64,000 nt of DNA from assembly GCF_002995845.1 (NCBI RefSeq), contig NZ_PVXP01000009.1:1-64000 (forward strand), given 5' to 3'. The translations under genes and the position numbers were made by a program. The notes below the pieces were generated by a model. The model was not told the origin of the DNA and did no database searches. It was given only the letters and a program-made list of their open reading frames with translations. This document shows, one piece after another, positions 1 through 7,286 of the stretch (its first letter is position 1; each line of letters starts with the position of its first letter). The stretch is from Clostridium luticellarii. GTDB lineage: Bacteria > Bacillota > Clostridia > Clostridiales > Clostridiaceae.

Positions 1-325
1 AGACAGTAAATATATTAAAAAATCTCAAAAAATTTTCTATTGAATTCCTCAATAAAAAATTAGCTACTTTTATATCACAATGAACTATATTATGAATAGT
101 AGCTATAATATTTACAAAAATCTCATTTAGAAATTTATTATTTAAATTCGTTTTATTCAATTCTTTTATCCATGTTATAAACATCCAACTGTTATCATGT
201 ATAATTCGAATAAAAGATTCATTTATTTTTATATTATTTGTATAATAATCTTGCAAATATTTGATTAATTTCTTATAATCATTTTTTTTAGGTATTAAAT
301 ATTTTTCGTCAACCGTTTGAAACAT
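1..325 (-). CDS. Hypothetical protein of ParA-linked cassette (C-terminus outside window)
   Basis: Not recognised. The frame opens with ATG at 325 five bases after a TAGGTGA ribosome site and stays open to the window edge, about 108 codons. The visible protein is helical and rich in Asn, Ile and Lys; its last visible part (LLRNSIENFLRFF) is an amphipathic basic helix of the kind found in helical HEPN-like proteins, which is only a hint. It is the third gene of a leftward cassette after ParA and a 125-residue protein, with only nine bases between stop and start, so the three are very likely co-transcribed. Confidence 0.65.
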   Translation of the reverse strand, partial: MFQTVDEKYLIPKKNDYKKLIKYLQDYYTNNIKINESFIRIIHDNSWMFITWIKELNKTNLNNKFLNEIFVNIIATIHNIVHCDIKVANFLLRNSIENFLRFFNIFTV

Positions 326-334
326 GTTAATCAC

Positions 335-712
335 CTACAACTTAATTTTTTTTATTATATTTGACCAATTGACATCATCTACTGTATTGCTTAGGCTTTC
401 TACGATAAAACTATATATGATATTTAAACTTTCATTTAAGTCATAATCATCCGTTTTTTCAAGAAAATATTTAGCTGTTTTTCCTAACATTATAGGCCTA
501 GATTTTTTACAATACTCAGCAAATTCCAGATTAAAATTTATATTTAAAAATTCAGCAACATCTTTATTCCTTTTAAATAACTTTTTAGATGCAACCACTT
601 GTAATAATACTCCTATAAATATAACTAGTTTATTATTATTTTTGTCAGAAGATTGATTTATCTTATTTTTTAAATTTTGAAGATTATCTAAAATACTTTT
701 TAATTCATCCAT
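335..712 (-). CDS. Hypothetical protein of ParA-linked cassette
   Basis: Not recognised; 125 residues if translation starts at ATG 712, which has GGTGAAATTT just upstream. A GTG at 721 directly follows the ParA stop and would add three residues. The N-terminus is a charged helix, followed by a short hydrophobic stretch (VIFIGVLLQVVA, not clearly membrane spanning) and an acidic C-terminal half. Tight spacing to ParA and to the gene downstream suggests the three products act together. The AT-rich composition exceeds that of the structural genes, as expected of a late-acquired accessory cassette. Confidence 0.65.
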   Translation of the reverse strand: MDELKSILDNLQNLKNKINQSSDKNNNKLVIFIGVLLQVVASKKLFKRNKDVAEFLNINFNLEFAEYCKKSRPIMLGKTAKYFLEKTDDYDLNESLNIIYSFIVESLSNTVDDVNWSNIIKKIKL

Positions 713-721
713 AAATTTCAC

Positions 722-1573
722 CTACATTTTATTTATTCTATCTAAAAATTCTTTTGCCAATCTTTTAATTTCTGTTTTTTTACCTTTTGTATCTAAAAAC
801 AATTTATGTAATTCTGAATTTTTAGCTACATTTGAAGAATGCTTCATTATATTAGTAAAGATAGTAAATTTCTTTTTTTCTCTAATATTTTTCATAGTCT
901 CAGCATAATAATCAGATTTTTGGACCATGGTAAATACTATGCCTAAACACTTCACTTTATTTATAGAAGTTCTATTATTTTTAAGTACCATATGTTGAAA
1001 TAATTCCATACCTAAACTAGATAAATAATCTGGCTTAACCGGTAATATATAATAATCTGATGTCATCAACGCCGACTGAATATATATCGATTGAGTTGGT
1101 GGACAATCTATAAATATAAAATCATAAGCTGATTTTATATTCTTGATAAATTGTTCTAGTTGCATAGCCAATGTTGAATCTGTACTTTGGCTTATTTTAA
1201 TCATATTTAGATCTCCTGGAACTATAGAAAATTTATCATTTACATTATAAATAATTTCTTGTGGTTCCCATTGTTCATATTCTTCATTGTCTAAATCTCC
1301 ATCAACAATGCTATAATTCTGTTTATCCTCTACTAAATTCTTATAAATTTTATATATTGTATCTCCATTTTGTAATAACTGGTTGTATTGCTCTGCTTTT
1401 AATATATACTGAGTTGAATTTGCTTGTGGGTCAAAATCTATCAATAAAATATGCTTATCTGATATTTTGGATAATGCATCAGCTAAATTGACACACAATG
1501 TAGTTTTTCCTACTCCACCTTTCATGTTCATAAAAGATATAACATAAGGTGGGTTGTTATCGCTAATTTTCAA
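722..1573 (-). CDS. ParA/MinD-type ATPase
   Basis: Deviant Walker ATPase of the ParA/Soj family, 283 residues. Visible motifs: KGGVGKTT with the signature lysine near residue 20, switch I-like DFDPQANST near 47-55, and Walker B FIFIDCPPT near 155. ParA proteins dimerise on ATP and move DNA or protein cargo with a ParB-type partner. No ParB-like gene is present; instead two unrecognised genes follow without a gap. An insert of acidic residues (about 85-110) separates the first two motifs. Start taken as TTG at 1573, behind GAGAGGAAG. It could serve prophage maintenance or be the motor of a defence cassette; the sequence does not decide. Confidence 0.85.
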   Translation of the reverse strand: MKISDNNPPYVISFMNMKGGVGKTTLCVNLADALSKISDKHILLIDFDPQANSTQYILKAEQYNQLLQNGDTIYKIYKNLVEDKQNYSIVDGDLDNEEYEQWEPQEIIYNVNDKFSIVPGDLNMIKISQSTDSTLAMQLEQFIKNIKSAYDFIFIDCPPTQSIYIQSALMTSDYYILPVKPDYLSSLGMELFQHMVLKNNRTSINKVKCLGIVFTMVQKSDYYAETMKNIREKKKFTIFTNIMKHSSNVAKNSELHKLFLDTKGKKTEIKRLAKEFLDRINKM

Positions 1574-1732
1574 TTTCCTAACTTCCTCTCATAATATATA
1601 TTATCTATAATAAGTCATTACACCCTGAGTTACCTATTCTACAAAATATCAAATATTCCTCTTTATTCTAACAAAATATAATATATCAAGAATAATCTGA
1701 ATAGATATAAAATTATTTCTATATATATAGAA
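1574..1732. other. AT-rich gap between ParA cassette and Dam gene
   Basis: No gene seen. It contains a 16-base perfect palindrome (TTCTATATATATAGAA, 1716-1731) next to the Dam stop codon, which could act as an AT-rich terminator for Dam, and must hold the promoter of the ParA cassette, for which no convincing -35/-10 pair could be chosen. Confidence 0.4.
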
Positions 1733-2488
1733 TCAATAATTTCTAATAATCAACTCACTATACCTATGCTCTTTATCTCTATACTTTCCCATAAGATTGT
1801 GATTTCGCTGGACCTCATCTATATTGAAATCATTATATAAGCTCCTAACAAATTCACAATCATTATAAGAAAGAATAAATTTCCCTTTTACTTTCTTCAA
1901 GCAATCACATAACCTTACATGATCCTCTTCTGAAAATTGGGCCTGATAATATCTTTCAGCGCCATAGTATGGTGGATCCAAATATATGAGTGCATCCTCT
2001 TTATCATAGACTATAATCAAGTCCTTAAAATCCTTATTTTCAATCACTACACCAGAAAGCCTCTCCTGAATATCCGTAAGATACTGAATCATGACATTAA
2101 CATTTTTCTTTACGCATCCGTAGGATCTGTGGTCACTTCCATAGCTTGTCTTAATTAGCATAAAGAATCTAGCTGCCCTTTGAATGTCTGTCATTCCTCT
2201 AGTGGTGTACTGGCTGGCAAAATCATAAAATAATTCCCTTGAATTCAACATGAATGAAAGTTCCCTCTGCAACTCTCCACAATGGAATTTAACGCACCTG
2301 AATAAATTCACCAGGTCTCCGTTTATATCATTGTAGACTTCCATGTTGGCCAGCTTGTCCTTTGAGAATAAAACCCATGCTGCTCCTCCAAACACTTCTA
2401 TGTATCTATTGAACTTTTCAGGAAAGCGTTTGATTATCTCCTTCCTGAGTAATTTCTTTCCACCTATCCAGCCTATAAAACTATTCAT
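1733..2488 (-). CDS. DNA adenine methyltransferase, D12 class (Dam family)
   Basis: N6-adenine methylase that transfers methyl from SAM to adenine in a short DNA site. Visible: SAM-binding motif EVFGGAA at 31-37, an N-terminal FIGWIGGKK loop typical of Dam/DpnM enzymes, and catalytic motif DPPY at 171-174; 251 residues is normal length. There is no restriction enzyme beside it, so it is a solitary phage methylase that probably protects phage DNA or alters gene expression. It has its own promoter (TTGAAA-17-TATAAT at 2518-2546) with a LexA-type box in the spacer, so it should be induced by DNA damage. Confidence 0.9.
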   Translation of the reverse strand: MNSFIGWIGGKKLLRKEIIKRFPEKFNRYIEVFGGAAWVLFSKDKLANMEVYNDINGDLVNLFRCVKFHCGELQRELSFMLNSRELFYDFASQYTTRGMTDIQRAARFFMLIKTSYGSDHRSYGCVKKNVNVMIQYLTDIQERLSGVVIENKDFKDLIIVYDKEDALIYLDPPYYGAERYYQAQFSEEDHVRLCDCLKKVKGKFILSYNDCEFVRSLYNDFNIDEVQRNHNLMGKYRDKEHRYSELIIRNY

Positions 2489-2517
2489 ACATTACCTCCC
2501 ATATTCCAGATAATACT

Positions 2518-2546
2518 ATTATATAAGAACATTCGTTCTGTTTCAA
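2518..2546 (-). promoter_or_regulatory. Dam promoter with LexA (SOS) box in the spacer
   Basis: Read leftward: -35 TTGAAA (2541-2546), 17-base spacer, -10 TATAAT (2518-2523). The spacer holds GAAC-ATTC-GTTC on the + strand (2527-2538), which matches the GAAC-N4-GTTC LexA/DinR box of Gram-positive bacteria with an extra A/T pair outside. LexA bound here would block RNA polymerase directly. Confidence 0.75.
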
Positions 2547-2596
2547 GGTAGAATATGGATAAGCTTTATAAATATAGATTACTGGTTAAAATTTAT

Positions 2597-2604
2597 GCTA
2601 TAAT
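2597..2604 (+). promoter_or_regulatory. Extended -10 promoter of small membrane protein gene
   Basis: TGCTATAAT is an extended -10 box (TG-n-TATAAT) with no clear -35. Transcription would start near 2611, giving a leader of about 95 bases before the ATG at 2706. Confidence 0.5.
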
Positions 2605-2635
2605 AATTATCAAGAGAATAAAGTGTTTTTAGCTA

Positions 2636-2702
2636 GTCACCCTCCGGGCTTTATCTCTCCCAGGGAGTCGTTGCGGTTAATCTGACAGCAGAGGGGGTGA
2701 CA
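2636..2702 (+). promoter_or_regulatory. Structured leader that can hide the ribosome site
   Basis: GTCACCCTC (2636-2644) can pair with the ribosome site region GAGGGGGTGAC (2691-2701): GTCACCC/GGGTGAC is a perfect 7-bp match. Between them CTCCC-A-GGGAG and neighbouring G/C blocks form further local hairpins. Sequestering the ribosome site in this way is typical of type I toxin mRNAs. Confidence 0.5.
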
Positions 2703-2705
2703 TAT

Positions 2706-2897
2706 ATGAATGCTTACGTTATTATCGTTTCCATAGTATGCGTAACAACAATGGGCATAGCTCTGGGCACTACAGTAATTTTTGCTATATTGGCATACTT
2801 AAAGGAAAAAGCTGTACTTAAACATAAAAATAACTTTAGGGATAATAATGAAATTTCCGTCACTGTTGATGATGAAAATAATCATTCAAAAAACTAA
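2706..2897 (+). CDS. Small membrane protein, candidate type I toxin
   Basis: 63 residues from ATG 2706 behind GAGGGGGTGA. One long hydrophobic helix (about residues 4-31) is followed by a charged Lys/Asn/Asp-rich tail. It stands alone on the + strand between the lysis genes and Dam. The long leader can pair with the ribosome site, and a leftward RNA appears to start downstream and end within its last codons. That layout (convergent transcripts overlapping at their 3' ends) is known for Bacillus txpA/RatA and bsrG/SR4. Sequence family not recognised; a holin-like or superinfection protein is the alternative. Confidence 0.6.
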   Translation: MNAYVIIVSIVCVTTMGIALGTTVIFAILAYLKEKAVLKHKNNFRDNNEISVTVDDENNHSKN

Positions 2898-2987
2898 AAT
2901 GCACCCATCCCATTGAGCGCATTTTAAACAGTAAAAACATTTAAAAAATCATATAAAACCGTAACGGCTTCTTTTAAATATATTATA
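2888..2987 (-). ncRNA. Candidate antisense (antitoxin) RNA with terminator
   Basis: A leftward TATAAT (2982-2987) lacks a good -35. RNA starting near 2975 would run to the hairpin AAAATGC/GCATTTT (2896-2902 with 2919-2925), which is followed on this strand by AGTTTTTT, a good terminator. The last part overlaps the end of the small membrane protein gene, so the RNA can pair with that mRNA. Inferred only from layout. Confidence 0.4.
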
Positions 2988-3079
2988 TCACATTGTATAT
3001 TATTTTAAACACTCAATAAGTAAAACGTCCAATATTCCATACAAAATTTTGTATACTATAATATACATTATGAACTGAA

Positions 3080-3118
3080 AAATAAAGCCCTAGGCCAAAT
3101 CAATGACCTAGGGCTAAA
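3080..3118 (-). terminator. Terminator after holin-like gene
   Basis: Leftward AGCCCTAGG / CCTAGGGCT stem (3107-3115 with 3086-3094) with a 12-base loop, followed by TTATTTTT. It directly follows the stop of the 205-residue protein and closes the late operon. Confidence 0.9.
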
Positions 3119-3119
3119 A

Positions 3120-3737
3120 TTACTGAACTGGCTGTGCTGGAGCTACTGTATTAGTCGTATTTTGCACTGGAGCCACAATACTCTGCATATCAACAACCTT
3201 CTTTTTCAATTCTTCATTCTCTTGTTGTAATTTTGTTCTTTCACTTTGGAGCTGTGAATTTTGAGTTTGAAGCTGCGATATTTGAGTTTGAACCGCCGTT
3301 TGCTGAGCTGACTTTTTCTCTTCCGGACTTTTGAGTTCATATACTTTGCTCTCAATCACTCCGGAAACTATTGTCCTTATATTGTCATCCACATTTATAC
3401 CCAGCTTATTCAGTACATTATAAACATAATCCTCTGCACTCTGTTTTCTCTGGTCTGCCGGAAGTTGTGAAGATATATTGAGTTGTGCTGCCTGTCCCAC
3501 TCCTATTTCTGCATATTTTTCTATAATGCTTAAGATATTTAAAAATTTATTTCCAGGCACCAGTGCCTTTGCTGCATCTGTATATTTTTTAACCTCTTGC
3601 AAGCCATCATCAACCTTCTGTAAAACATCTGCTGTGTTAATACCCTTTTTCTTTAAAAAAGGTAATAGGATTAATACTGTGGCTCCCACTCCTACTGCTA
3701 GTCCTAAAACTATAAATAATACATTTAAATTTGTCAT
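3120..3737 (-). CDS. LLH-type holin-like protein with coiled-coil tail
   Basis: 205 residues. One membrane helix at 5-27 with a KKK stop, then a middle part (about 95-135: AEDYVYNVLNKLGINVDD and following) that matches the pattern of phage holin LLH proteins, which pair a membrane anchor with this helical segment. A Gln-rich coiled coil (140-185) and a Pro/Val tail follow, making it longer than usual. It lies directly after the lysin gene, as expected of a lysis protein. It may instead be a regulator of XhlA-driven lysis. Confidence 0.65.
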   Translation of the reverse strand: MTNLNVLFIVLGLAVGVGATVLILLPFLKKKGINTADVLQKVDDGLQEVKKYTDAAKALVPGNKFLNILSIIEKYAEIGVGQAAQLNISSQLPADQRKQSAEDYVYNVLNKLGINVDDNIRTIVSGVIESKVYELKSPEEKKSAQQTAVQTQISQLQTQNSQLQSERTKLQQENEELKKKVVDMQSIVAPVQNTTNTVAPAQPVQ

Positions 3738-3848
3738 AATACATTCCTCCTGAAATTTGATAATTTTATAAATTGGCTATTTTACTAGCTTTATACGGTG
3801 AAATTCTCACCTTACTTTTTATTTAGTAAAATGAGAATTTAAATTATT

Positions 3849-4790
3849 TTAATTTGTTAAAAATATACTCCAGGTCTCTATTCTTAGAATCCCATCCGTA
3901 GGTCTGCCCCATGCCTTTTGTAAATTGGTTACAGCCTGGAATGTTGGTTCATCATAAACCATTTCCGTATAGGTTCCTGCTTTCAGATACCCGTACATAA
4001 CAAGCTTTTGTTGAATCCACAGCACCACATGGCTTTTGTGGCCTTTTATAATAATATTCTGTATTCCTTTCAGTGCGGCCATAGTTGCTGAACCTGCCAC
4101 TCCATCTACCACTAAGCCTGCGTTATAATCTATATTCAAGTTGTATTGGAGAGCTTCAATCTGCTCTTTCAATTTATCTACACTGGGACTAGGTGGTGTA
4201 GATCCTTCTGCCCCTGCCAGAATATCATCCGTAAACAAATCCAAGTCTACATTTCCATTTATACCCGGCACAGAGCCTGTTGCTGAATACTGCCAGGAAG
4301 TATTTGCATAGGGGTTGCTGTCTACGCCATATTCAGCTATCCACAGTTTAATATTAGGGTCTATGTTGCTTTTAAGGTAGTTCTCATAGAACCACTTATT
4401 TGTATAGATTCCAATTCCTTTGCCAGTTCTGGATACAAACAATGAAACAAACTGATTGACAAAATTTATAGCCGTCTGTTTATCCCATTTCCAGCTGTAA
4501 CCTTCCGGCGGTTGCTCTATATCCAGCCAATGAATTGTATCAAATACCATTCCAGATATATATCCAATAAAAGCATTTACTTCAGAACTGACATCCTGGT
4601 GTCCTGCAAAATGATAGACTCCAAATAAAATACCCAGCTGCTTGCATATATCCCTCCTATAAGACAGGTACTTATCTGTATAGTAAGTCCCTTCCGTAGC
4701 CTTGTTTATAACAACCTGAATACCAGAATCTTTTACTTTTTGCCAGTCTGACACCCAGTTATTTGAGTTTATATCTATGCCTTTTAACAT
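3849..4790 (-). CDS. GH25 lysozyme endolysin with peptidoglycan-binding domain
   Basis: Phage lysin that cleaves the MurNAc-GlcNAc bond of the cell wall at the end of infection. GH25 domain about 1-195: catalytic pattern GIDIN (Asp6) and WLDIE (Asp90, Glu92), closing with DLDLF. The C-terminal third (about 205-313) looks like a peptidoglycan-binding type 1 region, with a DGVAG segment near 229. There is no signal peptide, so export depends on the holins on both sides (XhlA upstream, LLH-type downstream). Confidence 0.93.
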   Translation of the reverse strand: MLKGIDINSNNWVSDWQKVKDSGIQVVINKATEGTYYTDKYLSYRRDICKQLGILFGVYHFAGHQDVSSEVNAFIGYISGMVFDTIHWLDIEQPPEGYSWKWDKQTAINFVNQFVSLFVSRTGKGIGIYTNKWFYENYLKSNIDPNIKLWIAEYGVDSNPYANTSWQYSATGSVPGINGNVDLDLFTDDILAGAEGSTPPSPSVDKLKEQIEALQYNLNIDYNAGLVVDGVAGSATMAALKGIQNIIIKGHKSHVVLWIQQKLVMYGYLKAGTYTEMVYDEPTFQAVTNLQKAWGRPTDGILRIETWSIFLTN

Positions 4791-4804
4791 AAAATCTTAC
4801 CTCC

Positions 4805-5059
4805 TTATCCCTTTAATAAAACTCCCACAACAAAAATAGAGACTGTGACAAATATGCCAAGTCCCCATTTTATCGTGGATATAAAATCATCCATCTTCTT
4901 TATTAAATTTTTAATTTCAGTTCTGTTTTCAGTTTCATTCTGTTCGAGCCTATCCAGCCTATCAGAATGATTATTTAACCTCTTATCATGCAAATCTAAT
5001 TTCTCTTTTATTTGCTCATGCTTTTCCTCACACAATTTTGCATCATAGCATTCACTCAT
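4805..5059 (-). CDS. xhlA: XhlA-like haemolysin/holin protein
   Basis: 84 residues: a heptad-rich coiled coil (about 12-55) followed by one C-terminal membrane helix (66-82, GLGIFVTVSIFVVGVLL), the build of PBSX XhlA. XhlA works with a holin and the lysin to open the membrane. No XhlB-like second gene is present; the LLH-type protein downstream may take its place. The ribosome site TAGGAGG lies upstream, and the gene ends 14 bases before the lysin. Confidence 0.85.
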   Translation of the reverse strand: MSECYDAKLCEEKHEQIKEKLDLHDKRLNNHSDRLDRLEQNETENRTEIKNLIKKMDDFISTIKWGLGIFVTVSIFVVGVLLKG

Positions 5060-5087
5060 CTCTAGCCTCCTACTTCAAGTATTAAAG

Positions 5088-5118
5088 GCAAAATAAAAAA
5101 GCTATCTCTAGCTCTTCT
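5088..5118 (-). terminator. Terminator between tail and lysis genes
   Basis: Leftward AGCTA-GAGA-TAGCT followed by TTTTTTATTTT. It separates the tail-fibre block from the lysis genes, so lysis depends on read-through or a separate promoter. Confidence 0.7.
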
Positions 5119-5131
5119 TTTGCCCCATATT

Positions 5132-5275
5132 TTATTGCGTTGTCTGTACTGGATTACCATTTTCATCTAACCCTATAGCTGTCAAATCCGTTCTAACTGC
5201 ATCTTGGAACTTAGTAGGTACTTGTGCAAAACTCCTTCTGTTATTTACTATTAAGCATACATATAAATCTACCAT
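5132..5275 (-). CDS. CD1375-like small phage protein
   Basis: 47 residues from ATG 5275, which has GGAG seven bases upstream; a longer form from ATG 5329, overlapping the previous stop as ATGA, is also open. The sequence MVDLYVCLIVNNRRSF resembles the small CD1375-type proteins that commonly follow tail-fibre genes in clostridial myophages. Function unknown. Confidence 0.7.
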   Translation of the reverse strand: MVDLYVCLIVNNRRSFAQVPTKFQDAVRTDLTAIGLDENGNPVQTTQ

Positions 5276-5325
5276 ATTAATATCTCCTTTCAAAATATTT
5301 ATTATTAATTTTAATTTATCAACTA

Positions 5326-5553
5326 TCATGTCGTTGAAGTTGGCAAAGCGGCATACAAATCTGCTATTGCATTCATAAGTATAAGCTGATTGTCCTGTAA
5401 TTCTGAAATCTGATTTTCCAATGGCTTGACATCACTAAAGATAAGAAAATTACCTGTAAAAAGATTTTGCTCTTCTATTAAAACTTTATCCTTATTCTGA
5501 TTTAAAATATTTGTCTTTTCTTCATCTGTTTTATATTCAAATTTATAATTCAT
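5326..5553 (-). CDS. Small tail-fibre-associated protein
   Basis: 75 residues. The N-terminal half (YKFEYKTDEEKTNIL...LIFSD) is of a kind often found next to tail fibres in clostridial phages; the C-terminal half is a short leucine-rich coiled coil. It lies between the fibre gene and the CD1375-like gene, and might be a fibre chaperone or cap. Function not established. Confidence 0.65.
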   Translation of the reverse strand: MNYKFEYKTDEEKTNILNQNKDKVLIEEQNLFTGNFLIFSDVKPLENQISELQDNQLILMNAIADLYAALPTSTT

Positions 5554-5568
5554 ATATATTCACCTCGA

Positions 5569-6651
5569 TTAATTAATAGTTATTGACTTCTCTAAAGACA
5601 TGGAAACAACAAATTTATTTGATAAAACAGAATCAGTAGAATACTGCGAATTTACAAATAATTGAAAAGTATCTCCTTCTTGACAAATTAAATCTTGTGT
5701 ATAATCTACATAAGAACCAGAGGTATTAGTATATTGTTGACCTACTGGATTATTATTTTTATATATTCTCCCATAAATTTCACGAGTACTACTTTGAGTA
5801 GCAATACTAAATGTTATTGTTATACTACCACCAACTTGAGTAGTTATTTGATGCCCTGTAGCAACAAAACCTGAAGCATTAGGAAACATTTGGTGAACCT
5901 CATGATCTTCAAACAGTATAAGATCGCTTCCTGCCAGAAATTTAAGTTCTTTCAATGTACCCACAACACCAAACTCACTAACACCTTCTTTAATGTTATC
6001 AGACGTTAAATTAGGCTCCCCCTTAACTTTTCCACTTCCATTATGATACCCTTTTTCTATTGCTTTATCTGCCGTTCCCGGCATTATAGTTACAGCACCT
6101 TTATTCGGCATAGTTCCAGCCTGTCCTGCAATAGTTGTTCCAGATAAAACATTTGCCACTGGAACTGTTACAGCACTTACCTTTCCTTGCCCATTATGAT
6201 ATCCCGAGGGTATAGTTTGTGCTGAACCAGAAGGAGTTATTGTTATGGCTCCTTTGTTAGGCATAGTTCCTGTTCTAAGCTGCCCATCAGAATTACTAAA
6301 TTTTATTCCACTAAGTACCTGACTTTCCACAGCATTTCCCTGTCCTCTGGCTATCGCATTTATGGCAGCTACGATATCATCCCATGTAGCATCATCATCT
6401 AAACTGGCACCTTTATTATTTACGGCGCTAATTGTGCCAGACTTTACATCAGCGCCAGATTGAAAAACCTCATTTATTGCCGCCACCAGAGTATTTTTTG
6501 CTGTAGTGTTCAAACTTGATAGTGCTCCGGCATTGTCGTTGATTTTCTTCAGTTGAGTATCTATAGTATCGGCATTTGTATTCAAATCATCTATATTTAC
6601 TACATCTGTACCTTCCGGCTTTTTTAATCCGTAATTTGCTGTTGTCTTCAT
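5569..6651 (-). CDS. Distal tail fibre protein with GTMPNKGA repeats
   Basis: 360 residues. The N-terminus ANYGLKKPEGTDVVNIDDLN is the usual start of receptor-binding fibres on XkdV-type tails. The middle (about 125-230) carries repeats built on TGTMPNKGA and GYHNGxGKV, a repeated module known from many Firmicute phage tail proteins. The last 120 residues are Ser/Thr-rich beta structure and probably bind the host. It follows the XkdU-like gene. Confidence 0.8.
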   Translation of the reverse strand: MKTTANYGLKKPEGTDVVNIDDLNTNADTIDTQLKKINDNAGALSSLNTTAKNTLVAAINEVFQSGADVKSGTISAVNNKGASLDDDATWDDIVAAINAIARGQGNAVESQVLSGIKFSNSDGQLRTGTMPNKGAITITPSGSAQTIPSGYHNGQGKVSAVTVPVANVLSGTTIAGQAGTMPNKGAVTIMPGTADKAIEKGYHNGSGKVKGEPNLTSDNIKEGVSEFGVVGTLKELKFLAGSDLILFEDHEVHQMFPNASGFVATGHQITTQVGGSITITFSIATQSSTREIYGRIYKNNNPVGQQYTNTSGSYVDYTQDLICQEGDTFQLFVNSQYSTDSVLSNKFVVSMSLEKSITIN

Positions 6652-6662
6652 TTATCTTCCTC

Positions 6663-7283
6663 CTATCCATCATAAACTTTAAGATTATCCCATGTGTTAG
6701 TCTTGGCCTGATCCCATGTAAGATTTTTGTCCTTTAAGAAGTTCCAAACTGTGTAAGTGTATTTGAAGTCATATGCCAGATGCGCAGGCTTAATGTCTTC
6801 CAGCATCTGTTTAAAGGCTTCCATGTTCTTGGGAATACCCTTTATCCCTACAAATTGCACTGTGAAACTGTAACTCTCAGGATGTTGAATCACATTGCAT
6901 TCACCGCCTGAGAAAGCCTCAGCAGTATTCTTTATCATCTGGACTGTAGTAGTGCCGGAGCCCCTCAACTTTGCTTTTACAACTTCCCGCCTATCCTCAT
7001 AGGATTTATTCAAATCAGTTGCAATATTAAGCACTTTCTCCCAAAATGTAAGTCCCCATGTTGCAGTATCTACGAAACACTGGTTTAATATATCTTCCTC
7101 ATGCCAGTATGAAAGCCCTAGCTCCTTTGCCATTGTATCCTGAAGCTGGATCATAATCGCACTGTCTTTGTACCACGGTGGCAGATACTTCATTAGGTCA
7201 GGGATATAAGGCTGTATATCGTCATCTGATATTGGTTCATTTTGTGAATATCCATTTATACCATATTTTTCTGTACCATACAT
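6663..7283 (-). CDS. xkdU: XkdU/YmfQ-like baseplate wedge protein (DUF2313)
   Basis: 206 residues. LMKYLPPWY near residue 33, the LxYWxEDILNQCFVDTAT segment and the AxLRGxGTTT segment fit the DUF2313 family of Mu gp48/XkdU tail proteins, which join the baseplate wedge to fibres. Residues after 180 (WNFLKDKNLTWDQAKTNTWD) form a short extension that echoes the end of the preceding fibre (VTWNDLK). It starts three bases after that gene. Confidence 0.85.
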   Translation of the reverse strand: MYGTEKYGINGYSQNEPISDDDIQPYIPDLMKYLPPWYKDSAIMIQLQDTMAKELGLSYWHEEDILNQCFVDTATWGLTFWEKVLNIATDLNKSYEDRREVVKAKLRGSGTTTVQMIKNTAEAFSGGECNVIQHPESYSFTVQFVGIKGIPKNMEAFKQMLEDIKPAHLAYDFKYTYTVWNFLKDKNLTWDQAKTNTWDNLKVYDG

Positions 7284-7286
7284 AAG

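Noticed and set aside
1..3120. Possible left attachment end within the window
   Set aside because: No second half of the binding-protein gene, no host gene and no clear match to the attR region were seen here.
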